A DNA stretch of 64,000 nt from Streptomyces xanthophaeus (GCF_000725805.1 NZ_JOFT01000018.1:1-64000); one strand, 5' to 3'. Positions 26,833 through 36,510 are shown, numbered from the stretch's first letter. Program-made: numbers and translations. Notes: generated by a model not told the origin, from the letters alone.

Positions 26833-28992
26833 CTACGGCTGGACTGCCAGTACCAGGGGGAACACCTGCTTCGCCCCCGCCCGTCGGAGCAGCCGGGCGG
26901 CCACGGCGAGGGTCCATCCGCTCTCCGCCCGGTCGTCCACGAGGAGTACCGGTCCTGCTGCTTGCGCCAGTGTCGCAGCGAGGGCCGGGGGGACGGTCAG
27001 GGCTTGGTGGAGCCCCCGGACGCGCTGGGCGCTGTTCGAGGAGGGCAGGCCGAACTCCGGTACCTGGTCCGTGTACGCGATCGTCCCGAGCAGTGGCATC
27101 CGTCCGACCTCCGCGATCCGCGCGGCCAGCGACCCGACGAGCTGGGGGCGGCCGCGCGAGGGCAGGGCGACCACTCCCACGGGACGGGCGGGCGCGTCGG
27201 GCGCCCCCGAGGCCCAACCGCCGGGCCCCCGCGCCCAGTCGGCGAGCACGGCCACGACGGCCTGGGCCACATCGTCCGGAATCGGCTGGTCGGGGGTCTG
27301 GGGGGAGAGCATCGGACGCAGCCGGTTGCCCCAGCCGATGTCGGACAGCCGGCCCAGGGCGCGGCCGGTGGAGGCCTGTTCCCCCGCGGGGATGCGGCCC
27401 TTGAGGTCGACCCCTACCGCCGCGAGCCCGGTCGGCCACATCTTGCGCGGCTCCAGCTCGACGCCGGGACGGCCGAGTTCGCCGCGCGCGGTGTCCAGCG
27501 CGATGGACGACACGTCGACGGTGAACCGGGCTCCGGCGCAGTTGTCGCATCGGCCGCAGGGCGCGGCCTCCTCGTCGTCGAGCTGACGGCGCAGGAACTC
27601 CATCCGGCATCCGGTGGCCGCCGCGTAGTCGCGCATCGCCTGCTGCTCGGCGGCACGCTGACGGGCCACCCAGGCGTAGCGCTCGGCGTCGTAGGCCCAC
27701 GGCTCGCCCGTGGAGGTCCAGCCGCCCTTCACCCGGTGCACGGCGCCGTCCACGTCGAGGACCTTGAGCATCGTCTCGAGCCGGGTCCGGCGCAGGTCGA
27801 CCAGCGGCTCCAGGGCGGGCAGCGACAGCGGCCTGCCGGCCTGGGCCAGGACGTCCAGGGTGCGGCGGACCTGCTCCTCCGGCGGGAAGGCCACGGAGGC
27901 GAAGTACTGCCAGATCGCCTCGTCCTCGCGGCCTGGGAGGAGCAGCACCTCGGCGTGCTCCACGCCTCGGCCGGCGCGGCCGACCTGCTGGTAGTAGGCG
28001 ATCGGGGAGGACGGCGAGCCCAGGTGCACCACGAAGCCGAGGTCGGGCTTGTCGAAGCCCATGCCCAGGGCGGAGGTGGCCACCAGTGCCTTGACCCGGT
28101 TGGCCTGGAGGTCGTCCTCGGCCTGCTGGCGGTCGGCGTTCTCGGTCTTGCCGGTGTACGAGGAGACCGTGTGGCCGCGGTGGCGCAGGTACGCGGTGAC
28201 CTCCTCGGCCGCCGCGACGGTCAGCGTGTAGATGATCCCGGAACCGGGCAGCTCCGTGAGGTGGTCGGCGAGCCAGGCCAGCCGGTGCGCCGCGTCGGGC
28301 AGCGTCAGCACGGCCAGGCTCAGGCTCTCGCGGTCCAGCGGGCCGCGCAGCACCAGCGCGTCCGTACCCGCTCCGGTGCCGAGCTGTTCGGCGACGTCCG
28401 CGGTCACGCGGGCATTGGCCGTGGCGGTCGTGGCCAGCACCGGGACGCCCGGCGGGAGGTCGGCCAGCATGGTGCGCAGCCGCCGGTAGTCGGGACGGAA
28501 GTCGTGGCCCCAGTCGGAGATGCAGTGGGCCTCGTCCACCACGAGCAGGCCGGTGGCGGCGGAGAGCTTCGGGAGCACCTGGTCGCGGAAGTCGGGGTTG
28601 TTGAGCCGCTCGGGGCTGACCAGCAGGACGTCGACCTCACCTGCGGCGACCTCGGCCTGGATGCCCTCCCATTCCTCGGGATTGGCCGAATTGATGGTGC
28701 GGGCGCGGATGCCGGCCCGGGCTGCGGCTTCGACCTGATTGCGCATCAGCGCGAGGAGCGGTGAGACGATCACGGTGGGGCCGGCGCCGCTCGCCCGCAG
28801 CAGCGAGGTGGCGACGAAGTAGACGGCGGACTTGCCCCAGCCGGTGCGCTGCACCACGAGCGCCCGCCGCTTGTGCGCGACGAGGGCCTCGATCGCCAGC
28901 CACTGGTCCTCGCGCAGCCGAGCGGTGCCCGTGGGGTCGCCCACGAGGCGGGCGAGGACGGAGTCGGCAGAGGACCTCAGGTCTGGGTTCAT
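26833..28992 (-). CDS. recQ: RecQ-family DNA helicase with C-terminal phosphoribosyltransferase-like domain
   Basis: A 719-residue RecQ helicase for recombination and fork repair. Walker A TGWGKS has Lys54, the DEAH box is in VVDEAHCISDWGHDFR, ATTATA is motif III, and YYQQVGRAGRG is motif VI with the arginine finger. A RecQ zinc site follows (GCRMEF then CGRCDNC near residues 470-495). The C-terminus replaces the usual HRDC domain with a PRPP-loop-like sequence, VLLVDDRAESGWTLAVA, typical of ComF-like phosphoribosyltransferases. ATG 28992 is chosen for homology; a GGGGG stretch precedes it. This actinobacterial architecture differs from E. coli RecQ. Confidence 0.9.
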   Translation of the reverse strand: MNPDLRSSADSVLARLVGDPTGTARLREDQWLAIEALVAHKRRALVVQRTGWGKSAVYFVATSLLRASGAGPTVIVSPLLALMRNQVEAAARAGIRARTINSANPEEWEGIQAEVAAGEVDVLLVSPERLNNPDFRDQVLPKLSAATGLLVVDEAHCISDWGHDFRPDYRRLRTMLADLPPGVPVLATTATANARVTADVAEQLGTGAGTDALVLRGPLDRESLSLAVLTLPDAAHRLAWLADHLTELPGSGIIYTLTVAAAEEVTAYLRHRGHTVSSYTGKTENADRQQAEDDLQANRVKALVATSALGMGFDKPDLGFVVHLGSPSSPIAYYQQVGRAGRGVEHAEVLLLPGREDEAIWQYFASVAFPPEEQVRRTLDVLAQAGRPLSLPALEPLVDLRRTRLETMLKVLDVDGAVHRVKGGWTSTGEPWAYDAERYAWVARQRAAEQQAMRDYAAATGCRMEFLRRQLDDEEAAPCGRCDNCAGARFTVDVSSIALDTARGELGRPGVELEPRKMWPTGLAAVGVDLKGRIPAGEQASTGRALGRLSDIGWGNRLRPMLSPQTPDQPIPDDVAQAVVAVLADWARGPGGWASGAPDAPARPVGVVALPSRGRPQLVGSLAARIAEVGRMPLLGTIAYTDQVPEFGLPSSNSAQRVRGLHQALTVPPALAATLAQAAGPVLLVDDRAESGWTLAVAARLLRRAGAKQVFPLVLAVQP

Positions 28993-29114
28993 GCCCCCAT
29001 GCAACCCGATGCCTGTGACATCGCGCGAATGCTGCCCCGCCGCTGGGGAAATTGAAGCGTCAACAGTTATCCACAGGGGTTTCCGGATCCGATCACGCAC
29101 GGGACCTTCGGGAC

Positions 29115-30380
29115 ATGACGAACAACCACGAACCAAGCACCCCGTCCGTCCGGCCTTCCACTGCCGCGACCGGATCCGTCGCCGGCCCGCAGATCACCCT
29201 GCGCAGCCCGGCCGAGCTGGCCGACGCGCTGCCCTACATGCTCGGATTCCACCCCACCGACTCCCTCGTCATGGTCGCCGTGCACGGCGAGGGCGGACGC
29301 TTCGGAGGGCGCCTGCGCGTCGGCATCCCCGCCGGTCCCGCGGAGTGGGACGACACCGCCCGGCAGGTCGCCGACACCCTCGTCCGCGGCAGCGAACGGC
29401 GCGGCGGCAAGCCCGACGGCATCGTCGTCTTCCTCTGCCAGGACCCGGCCGGGGAAGAGAGCGCCCAGCGCGTGATGACCCGGCTGCGGCCGTTCGCCCA
29501 GCGGATCCGGCTGGCCTGCGGCGCACTCGACGTGCCCGTTCTGGAGGCCCTGTGCCTCTCCGGCGGCCGCTACTGGTCCTACAGCTGCCCCGACGAGCGC
29601 TGCTGCCCGGCCGAGGGGCGCCCGCTGGCCGCGGTCGGCACCTCGGTGATGGCCGCGGCGGCCACCTTCGCGGGACTCCAGGTCCGGGGTTCCCTCAAGG
29701 AGATCGAGGGCCGGCTGGCACCCCTGCGCGGCGCCGCGGCCGAGGAGATGGAGTCGGCCCTGGACCGGGCGGCCGCCGCCCTGGTGCCGAAGATCCTCGA
29801 CGGGGCGACCAGGGAGGAGGTAGGCGCGCAGACCATCGCCCTGGCCCGGGCCCTGATGCAGCGCATGACCCTCGCCCCGCCCGGCGAAGCGGGCCCCTTC
29901 GCCGATGACCGGGACGACGCACTGCTCGGCCACGACGAGGCCGCGTCACTGATCCTCGGGCTCCAGGACCGCGAGATCCGCGACGTCGCCGCCGAATGGA
30001 TGGAGCACGAGGAGGCCGCCCCCGCGTTGCGCCTGTGGCGCGCCCTGGCCCGTCGCTGCGTCGGGGCCTACGGAGAGCATGCGGCGGCCCCGCTGACCCT
30101 CGCCGGCTGGGTCTCCTGGTCCACCGGGGACGAACCGACCGCCCGGATCGCCCTGGGGATGGCCCTGCGGGCGGACGCCGACTACCGCTTCGCCCAACTG
30201 CTCCACCACGCCTGCAACGAGGGCATCGACCCCGAGGGGCTGCGGCAGTGCCTGCGCGAGGAACGACGGCGGCGCGAGCCCCGGCGCGGGCGCAGGGCCG
30301 CGACCACCCGCCCGCCGGGCCGCCGGGGACGGACGGGTGCCCGCCGCGAGTCCCGCCGCGCAGCCGGGAGCGGACAGTGA
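29115..30380 (+). CDS. DUF4192 family protein
   Basis: A 421-residue cytoplasmic protein of a family common in actinobacteria but without known function. Recognisable: ITLRSPAELADALPYMLGFHPTDSLVMVAVHG near residue 27, CLSGGRYWSYSC with CCPAEGRPL near 150 (Cys-rich), and a helical C-terminal half ending in APLTLAGWVSWSTGDEPTARIAL. The final ~40 residues are Arg-rich and basic, suggesting nucleic-acid contact. It is divergent from recQ across 122 nt, a possible functional hint. Confidence 0.82.
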   Translation: MTNNHEPSTPSVRPSTAATGSVAGPQITLRSPAELADALPYMLGFHPTDSLVMVAVHGEGGRFGGRLRVGIPAGPAEWDDTARQVADTLVRGSERRGGKPDGIVVFLCQDPAGEESAQRVMTRLRPFAQRIRLACGALDVPVLEALCLSGGRYWSYSCPDERCCPAEGRPLAAVGTSVMAAAATFAGLQVRGSLKEIEGRLAPLRGAAAEEMESALDRAAAALVPKILDGATREEVGAQTIALARALMQRMTLAPPGEAGPFADDRDDALLGHDEAASLILGLQDREIRDVAAEWMEHEEAAPALRLWRALARRCVGAYGEHAAAPLTLAGWVSWSTGDEPTARIALGMALRADADYRFAQLLHHACNEGIDPEGLRQCLREERRRREPRRGRRAATTRPPGRRGRTGARRESRRAAGSGQ

Positions 30381-30434
30381 GCCCCCGTCGGCACCGCGAG
30401 CGGTGCACCTCACCCTGGCCCCGGAGCTCGCCGT

Positions 30435-30454
30435 CAGGGCCCCACAGGGCCCTG
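30435..30454 (+). terminator. Hairpin after the DUF4192 gene
   Basis: CAGGGCCC-caca-GGGCCCTG, a perfect 8-bp stem with a 4-nt loop, lies 54 nt after the stop. A second small hairpin (CGGAGC tt GCTCCG, 30467-30480) follows. Confidence 0.5.
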
Positions 30455-30604
30455 GGAGCGGCCTTACGGAGCTTGCTCCGCCCCGGGCACGACCGGCCGG
30501 GGCCCGTGACCCCGGCGGGGGTGGGGGCGTTCAGCTGGGGGGTGGTGGGGGCCCGGCCGCGCCGCCGCCCAGCTGAACCGACCGGAGCGCAGACAAGGCG
30601 ACGC

Positions 30605-32599
30605 ATGTCTCACCCCGCACCTTCCCGCCCGCCCGGCGTCGGCGTACCCGCCGCCCGCAGGCCCGAGCTGCCACCCGTACACGGCGCCGTCATCTGTCTC
30701 GCCGCGCCGTCCCTGGTGATCTCGCCCGAGGACGGCCAGCTCACCGGGCGGGGAATCGACGGGATCTACCGGTCGGGGCGCAGGCTGCTCTCCCGCTGCG
30801 TACTGCGCGTCGCAGGCCGGGACCCGGTCGCGGTGCAGGCGCGCAGCCTCGGCGCCGACCGGGCCGCCTTCACCGCGACGGTGCGCACCGGCGCCGAGCC
30901 GGGCCCGGACCCCGACATCGGCGTGGAGCGCGTCCGGCACGCGGACGGCACCGAGCGGATCACGCTGCGCAGTTTCGCGGCGCGGCCCGCACGCCTGGCC
31001 GTGGAGGTCTCGCTCGGTACGGACCTGGCCGAACTGGCCGCGGTGGTCGCCGGCCGGGCCGGACCCGAACTGTCCGCCGGGGTGCACGCCGCAGGACTGC
31101 GCTGGAGCAGCGGGGAGACCCAGGCCGTCACCGTGGCCGAACCGGCGCCCGACGATGCGCTGGCCTCCGTCGGACTGCTGCGCTGGCAGCTCGAGCTCGC
31201 CCCAGGAGAGTCCCGCACCATCGAGCTGCGCACCACACAGGACCGCACCGCGCGCGCTCCGGCCGGGCAGGTGGCCAACCGCCTGGCCGACGCCCGCGCC
31301 GAAGCGGACGATCCGAGGGCCGAGAGGTGGTTCCGGACCAGCGTCGAAGACCTGGGGGCCCTGCTGTTGCGGGACCCCGGGGACCCGGCCGACGCCTACG
31401 CCGCGGCGGGGGCGCCGTGGCGCCTGGGGCTGGCCCCCGCCGAGGCCCTGTGGGCCGCCAGGATGGCGCTGCCGCTCGGCACCGGGCTGGCCGCGGCCAC
31501 CCTGCGCATCCTGGCCCGGACCCAGCGGGAGGGAAGCGGCCCCGAAGCCGGGATGATCCCCGGACCGCTGCGCGGGGCGGGCCCCCAGCTGCCCCCGGGC
31601 TGCACCGGCACGGAGGCGACGCTCGCCTTCCCCGCGGTGCTCGCCGAGGCCCGGCTCTGGGGGTTGCCGGAGGACGAGGTGGCCCGGCTGCTCCCGGCTG
31701 CCGAGCGCTGCCTCGGCTGGCTGCGCACCGCGCTGGGGGAGGACGGCTTCCTGGCCGATCCGGACCCCGGGCCGCGGCGCTGCGAGACCCAGGCCCACGC
31801 CCACCGTGCGGCGCTGCTCGGAGCGGAACTCCTCGAGGGATGCGGCCTGGAGGGTGCCGAGGAATGGCGGGAGCGCGCGGCCGCACTGGCGGAGCGGTTC
31901 CGGGCCGGGTTCTGGATCGACGGACCCGACGGGGGCCGGCCGGCGGCCGCCCTGCATCCCGACGGGCGTCCGCTGCCCCGGCTGACCGGGGCCGCCGCCC
32001 ACCTGCTCGACACGGGGCTGCTCGGCGGCGGACGCTCCGCCCGGGGCCTGCTGGACAAGGCCCGCACCGAGCAGCTCGCCCGGCTGCTCGGAGCCCCCGG
32101 CATGGATTCCGGCTGGGGACTGCGGAGCATGGCGGTCCGGGAGCCCGGCCACAACCCGTTCGGCCACCGCTCCGGCGCGGTGCGCGCCCACGAGAGCGCC
32201 GTCGCGGTGGCCGGCCTGGCGCAGGGCGGCTTCGAGAAGGAGGCCGCAGCCCTGGCCCGAGGACTGCTGGACGCGGCGGAGACCTTCGGGTACCGCCTGC
32301 CGGAGATGTACGCGGCCGAGCAGCGCACGGCCGGCAGCGCCCCGCTGCCGCACCCGGCGGCCTGCCGCCCCGCCGCGGTGGCCGCGGCGGCCGGGATCCA
32401 CGTACTGACCGCCCTGGCGGGGATCCGTCCCGACGCCCCCGCCGGGACGGTCGCCCTGGTGCCCCTGCCCGGGGCGCCCCTCGGGGCGCTGCGCCTGTCG
32501 GGCCTGCGGGTGTCGGGGGAGCCGTTCGCCGTCCGCATCAGCAGGCTCGGTCTCGGCATGGTGGAGGAGGCGGCGGATGCGCTCCAGCTGGGAGGCTAG
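30605..32599 (+). CDS. Glycogen-debranching-enzyme-like (amylo-alpha-1,6-glucosidase family) protein
   Basis: 664 residues. The N-terminal domain (VISPEDGQLTGRGIDGIYRSGRRLLSRCVL from about residue 40) matches the 'glycogen debranching N-terminal' family; the rest is an alpha/alpha-barrel-like helical region with Trp/Glu pairs (WAARMALPLG, RCETQAHAHRAALLGAELLEG, DSGWGLRSMAVREPGHNPFGH). Such proteins are assigned to alpha-glucan or trehalose metabolism by family only. No signal peptide. ATG 30605 is preceded by a weak AAGGCG. A Nudix regulator follows at 95 nt. Confidence 0.8.
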   Translation: MSHPAPSRPPGVGVPAARRPELPPVHGAVICLAAPSLVISPEDGQLTGRGIDGIYRSGRRLLSRCVLRVAGRDPVAVQARSLGADRAAFTATVRTGAEPGPDPDIGVERVRHADGTERITLRSFAARPARLAVEVSLGTDLAELAAVVAGRAGPELSAGVHAAGLRWSSGETQAVTVAEPAPDDALASVGLLRWQLELAPGESRTIELRTTQDRTARAPAGQVANRLADARAEADDPRAERWFRTSVEDLGALLLRDPGDPADAYAAAGAPWRLGLAPAEALWAARMALPLGTGLAAATLRILARTQREGSGPEAGMIPGPLRGAGPQLPPGCTGTEATLAFPAVLAEARLWGLPEDEVARLLPAAERCLGWLRTALGEDGFLADPDPGPRRCETQAHAHRAALLGAELLEGCGLEGAEEWRERAAALAERFRAGFWIDGPDGGRPAAALHPDGRPLPRLTGAAAHLLDTGLLGGGRSARGLLDKARTEQLARLLGAPGMDSGWGLRSMAVREPGHNPFGHRSGAVRAHESAVAVAGLAQGGFEKEAAALARGLLDAAETFGYRLPEMYAAEQRTAGSAPLPHPAACRPAAVAAAAGIHVLTALAGIRPDAPAGTVALVPLPGAPLGALRLSGLRVSGEPFAVRISRLGLGMVEEAADALQLGG

Positions 32600-32666
32600 T
32601 GCTGTGACCGGAAAGGTCCACCAGGACTCCGGATCACGTCCTCCAAGGTCACGAAAGCGCTGTTTA

Positions 32667-32681
32667 TCGTCAGGCAGACGA
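32667..32681. promoter_or_regulatory. Operator-like inverted repeat overlapping the Nudix regulator promoter
   Basis: TCGTC-aggca-GACGA is a perfect 5-bp inverted repeat immediately upstream of TATGAT (32683-32688), the likely -10. The ATG at 32695 lies 6 nt after the -10, so the transcript is probably leaderless. Position suggests autorepression by the Nudix/winged-helix regulator. Confidence 0.45.
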
Positions 32682-32694
32682 CTATGATCGCGGC

Positions 32695-33444
32695 ATGTCG
32701 CCCTACGACCCGTCGGCCTATCCGCCCTTCGCCGTCACCGTCGACCTGGTCGTGCTCACCGTTCGGCGCCATGCGCTCTGTGCGCTGGTCGTCCGTCGGG
32801 GTGAGCAGCCGTTCCAGGGGCGCTGGGCGCTGCCCGGCGGCTTCGTCCGCGGGGACGAGGACCTTGCGGCGGCCGCGGCCCGGGAGCTGTCCGAGGAGAC
32901 CGGGCTGTGCGCGCACGACCCCGCCGTCCCCGACGGGGGCAACGGGGCGCACCTCGAACAGCTGGCGACCTACGGCGATCCGAAACGTGATCCGCGGATG
33001 CGCGTCGTCAGCGTGGCGCACCTGGTGCTGGCTCCGGACCTGCCGGCTCCCCGGGCGGGCGGTGACGCGAACAGCGCGCGCTGGGCCCCCGTCGACGAGC
33101 TCCTGGCCGCGGACGAGGCCCAGACCGCCGCGGGGCTCGCCTTCGACCACGCCCGGATCCTCGCCGACGGCGTGGAGCGGGCCCGGTCGAAGATCGAGTA
33201 CTCCTCCCTGGCCACCGCCTTCTGCCCTCCGGAGTTCACCGTCGGAGAGCTGCGCCGGGTGTACGAGGCGGTCTGGGGCGTGGCCCTGGACCCGCGGAAC
33301 TTCCACCGCAAGGTCACCGGGACCCCCGGGTTCCTCGTACCGGCCGGGGGAACGACGACCCGTCAGGGCGGACGTCCCGCGCAGCTGTTCCGTGCAGGAG
33401 GGGCGACCCTGCTCAACCCGCCGATGCTGCGGCCGGAAGTCTGA
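32695..33444 (+). CDS. NrtR-type Nudix-domain transcriptional regulator
   Basis: 249 residues: a Nudix fold followed by a C-terminal winged helix, the layout of NrtR regulators of NAD or sugar metabolism that bind ADP-ribose derivatives. The Nudix box GGFVRGDEDLAAAAARELSEETGL (residues about 48-71) is complete, so hydrolase activity cannot be excluded. PEFTVGELRRVYEAVWG and DPRNFHRKV are the diagnostic wHTH. Neighbouring targets are not obvious; the adjacent debranching-like gene may be one. Confidence 0.88.
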   Translation: MSPYDPSAYPPFAVTVDLVVLTVRRHALCALVVRRGEQPFQGRWALPGGFVRGDEDLAAAAARELSEETGLCAHDPAVPDGGNGAHLEQLATYGDPKRDPRMRVVSVAHLVLAPDLPAPRAGGDANSARWAPVDELLAADEAQTAAGLAFDHARILADGVERARSKIEYSSLATAFCPPEFTVGELRRVYEAVWGVALDPRNFHRKVTGTPGFLVPAGGTTTRQGGRPAQLFRAGGATLLNPPMLRPEV

Positions 33445-33632
33445 CCCCCCGGCACCCCCTCCCGGCCCTGCTCCTGCCCCTCCTCCCGATCCGGCACCGG
33501 CCCTGGTGCCGCGGCCGACGGCAATACGGGTGCACCGACGGACCGGTTGCGCCGAAAATCGGACATATCGCGTTATCTTGCTTGGGGAACTCACCCTGCC
33601 GCAGAGCGGTCTCACCCCCCGCGAGAGAAGCG

Positions 33633-35432
33633 ATGCTCCAGGCAATCGGACTCACCAGCACACCCCGTCGAGGGGCCTCGCCCCGAGTGGACGACCTCAC
33701 CTTCGAGGCCCGCCCCGGCAGCGTGACCGCGCTGCTCGGCGAGCCAGGTTCGGGCAGGACGACCGCGCTGCGGCTCATGCTCGAACTCGAACCGGGCCGC
33801 GGCGTCACGTACTTCCGAGGCCGGCCGCTCCACCGGATCCCGTACCCCGGCCGTGAGGTCGGCGTGCTGCTCGGCGACGTTCCCGGCAATCCGTCGCGGA
33901 CCGTCCGCAACCAGCTGCGGATGCTCTGCGCCGCCGCCGGGGTGCCGGCCTCACGGGCCGACACCATGCTCGAGGTCGTCGGCATCGCGGGCCTGCGGGA
34001 CCAGCGGCTCGGTTCGCTCTCGCTCGGCATGGAGCGCCGGGTGGCGCTGGCGGCGGCCCTGCTCGCCGACCCGTGCACCCTGCTCCTGGACGAGCCCGGC
34101 GCCGGGCTCTCCCCCCGCGAGAGCGGCTGGCTGCACGGGCTGTTGCGCGGTCACGCCTCCCTCGGCGGCGCGGTGCTCTTCACCACCGGCGACGCCAAGG
34201 AGGCCGCACGCAGCGCGGACCGCGTCGTCAGCATCGAAGCGGGCCGGCTCGTCGCCGACCAGGACGCTGCCGACTTCGCCCGGACCCGGCTGCGCCCCAG
34301 GGTCGCCGTGCGCACCCCGCACGCCGCCCGGCTGGCCGACGTACTGGGCCGGGAGGCGCGGGCCGCCCAGCGGGCCGTGGAGATCGTCGAGGAGAGCGGC
34401 AGCCGCCTCTCCGTGTACGGGAGCAACTGCGCCGAGGTCGGTGAAGCGGCCTTCCGCCACGGCGTGCTGGTCCATCAGCTCGCCGACGAGACCGGTGACG
34501 CCGGTGCACCGGTGTCCGGCGTCCCGCACGCCCGCGCCCGGGCCCTGCCCGTCACCGCGGGAGCCTGCGACGCGCCCTCGGGCGAAGCCTCCGGCGAGGC
34601 GGACGGCGGCCGGTCGCTGCGCCGCGACCGCCGTGGCCCCGCCTCCGTGGTGCGCCGGGTCGGCGGGCCGCTGCGGCCGCTCCGCTACGAGCTGCTGCGG
34701 ATCTTCGGCACTGCCACGCCCGTCCTCACCGCGGCCCTCGTCGTCGTCGCCTCCGTCGTCACGGCCCTGATCCTGGCCCGGGCCGGCCAGACCCCGCAGA
34801 ACCGGCTGCTCGCCGCCTGGCCGGAGCTGCTGCCGCTGCCGCCCGCCGCCCTCGGCGCGGGGCTGCTCGGCGCCCTGGCCTTCGGTGAGGAGTACCGCTA
34901 CCCGGCGCTCGCCGCCGACCGCGGCACCGTCCCGCGCCGGATGGGGCTGCTCGCCGCCAAGCTCGGCGTCTGCGCCGCCCTCGCACTGTCGCTCGGCGCG
35001 CTGACCGTGGCCGCGGACGCCGGAGCCCTGGCGCTGGTCTTCGACAGCGGCCCGCCGCGCACCCCGGTGGAGTGGCTGTCCCCGGCCGTGAGCTGGGCGG
35101 GCCTGCTGGTCGGCTGCGCCTGGGCCGGAGTGCTCGCCTCCGGCGTCTTCCGGTCCGCCACCGCGGGACTGGCCGCGGTGCTCGCCGTACCGGTCATGGT
35201 GGTTCCCCTGGTGCGCAAGGCACTGGACGGTCCCTCCGCGTACCCCACCACCGGACTCGCGTCCCGGCTGCGCGGCCTGGCCTGGGCGCAGTGGCCCCCG
35301 GAGGCGGACCGCATCGTCCTCGGGGCCCTGCGGGTGATGGCCCAACCCGTGGGCACCGCGCTGGTGTTGTCGCTGATGGTCCTGTTGTGCGCCTATGGGT
35401 TCACCGGACTGCGCAGTCGCGTCCGTTGGTGA
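33633..35432 (+). CDS. ABC transporter: ATPase domain fused to a membrane domain
   Basis: 599 residues. Residues 1-225 are an ABC ATPase and roughly 350-599 carry six hydrophobic segments, a one-polypeptide half transporter of the multidrug/bacitracin-exporter type. Walker A is GEPGSGRTT, with Arg42 in place of the nucleotide-binding Lys. The signature is LSLGM instead of LSGGQ. Walker B LLLDEPGAGL is intact. I recall relatives in Streptomyces with the same Arg, so this is a family trait; ATP hydrolysis is doubtful. ATG 33633 follows GAGAGAAG. The hairpin CGGCACC-ggccct-GGTGCCG at 33492-33511 lies upstream. Confidence 0.85.
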   Translation: MLQAIGLTSTPRRGASPRVDDLTFEARPGSVTALLGEPGSGRTTALRLMLELEPGRGVTYFRGRPLHRIPYPGREVGVLLGDVPGNPSRTVRNQLRMLCAAAGVPASRADTMLEVVGIAGLRDQRLGSLSLGMERRVALAAALLADPCTLLLDEPGAGLSPRESGWLHGLLRGHASLGGAVLFTTGDAKEAARSADRVVSIEAGRLVADQDAADFARTRLRPRVAVRTPHAARLADVLGREARAAQRAVEIVEESGSRLSVYGSNCAEVGEAAFRHGVLVHQLADETGDAGAPVSGVPHARARALPVTAGACDAPSGEASGEADGGRSLRRDRRGPASVVRRVGGPLRPLRYELLRIFGTATPVLTAALVVVASVVTALILARAGQTPQNRLLAAWPELLPLPPAALGAGLLGALAFGEEYRYPALAADRGTVPRRMGLLAAKLGVCAALALSLGALTVAADAGALALVFDSGPPRTPVEWLSPAVSWAGLLVGCAWAGVLASGVFRSATAGLAAVLAVPVMVVPLVRKALDGPSAYPTTGLASRLRGLAWAQWPPEADRIVLGALRVMAQPVGTALVLSLMVLLCAYGFTGLRSRVRW

Positions 35433-35622
35433 TCGTTCCGGTGCGGGACGAGGCTGGGTGGGACCGTTGAAGTCCACCTCGCGTGAAGCGGACCGCAAGT
35501 CCCCGTAAAAGGCCCGGTTCTTTACGATAAGTCGTCAATTGCGTAGGTGGCACCGATCACCCTTTCGTGTGCTTTTCACCAAAGACCTCAAGGGTCATGG
35601 AGGCACGGCCGACAAAGGATTC

Positions 35623-36510
35623 GTGAGTACCCTTGCGCACACCATGATGACCGCCGCCCGCCACGCCGACTCCGGCCTCGCCGGCCCGGGCGAACTCGAC
35701 CGCTACCCCTTCGCGGAGACCCCCGGGTCCGAGCGGGGCGGAGCGCCCCACTGGGACGGCGCCGACGTGGAGTTGAGCCGGGTCGGCCGCCGCGCCGCCG
35801 GCAGCCGTGGCCGCGGACTGCACGGCCAACTCGTCCAGCAGCTCGGCCAGATGATCGTTTCCGGCGACCTCGGTGCCGACCGCCCGCTGGTGCCGGAGGA
35901 GATCGGCCAGCGATTCGAGGTCTCCCGTACGGTCGTCCGCGAATCCCTGCGGGTCCTGGAGGCCAAGGGCCTCGTCAGCGCCCGCCCCAACGTCGGCACC
36001 CGGGTGCGGCCCGTCGCCGACTGGAACCTGCTCGACCCCGACATCATCGAGTGGCGCGCCTTCGGCCCCCAGCGCGACGACCAGCGCCGCGAACTGGGCG
36101 AGCTGCGCTGGACCATCGAACCGCTCGCCGCCCGCCTTGCCGCCGGCCACGGACGCCCCGACATCCAGCAGCGCCTCGCCGACATGGTCGAGATCATGGG
36201 CCACGCCCTCGGCCAGGGCGACGCGATCACCTTCGCGCGGGCCGACAACGAATTCCACGCCCTCCTCATCCAGGTCGCGGGCAACCGCATGCTGGAGCAC
36301 CTCTCCGGCATCGTCTCCGCGGCCCTCCAGGTGTCCGGCAGCCCCATCACGGCCTGCGACCGCCCGAGCGAGGCCGGCGTCGCCCACCACGCGCGGATGG
36401 TCGAGGCGCTCGCCGCCGGCGACGCGACGGGTGCGGAGAACGCCATGCGACAGCTCCTGACGGTGCATCCGGAGGTCGAGCGCGTGGTGCCCGCCCCGCG
36501 CGAGCACTGA
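35623..36510 (+). CDS. GntR-family (FadR/FCD subfamily) transcriptional regulator
   Basis: 295 residues. After a ~55-residue tail, a winged HTH (LHGQLVQQLGQMIVSGDLG to RFEVSRTVVRESLRVLEAKGLVSARPNVGT, about 65-130) is followed by an FCD ligand domain with conserved Asp/His metal ligands (DNEFHALLIQVAGN and HHARMVEALAAGD). FCD regulators usually bind sugar acids or carboxylates. The chosen GTG 35623 follows AAAGGA and gives the start STLAHTMMT that I recall for Streptomyces homologues. TTTACGATAAG upstream at about 35520 could hold its promoter. Confidence 0.88.
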   Translation: MSTLAHTMMTAARHADSGLAGPGELDRYPFAETPGSERGGAPHWDGADVELSRVGRRAAGSRGRGLHGQLVQQLGQMIVSGDLGADRPLVPEEIGQRFEVSRTVVRESLRVLEAKGLVSARPNVGTRVRPVADWNLLDPDIIEWRAFGPQRDDQRRELGELRWTIEPLAARLAAGHGRPDIQQRLADMVEIMGHALGQGDAITFARADNEFHALLIQVAGNRMLEHLSGIVSAALQVSGSPITACDRPSEAGVAHHARMVEALAAGDATGAENAMRQLLTVHPEVERVVPAPREH

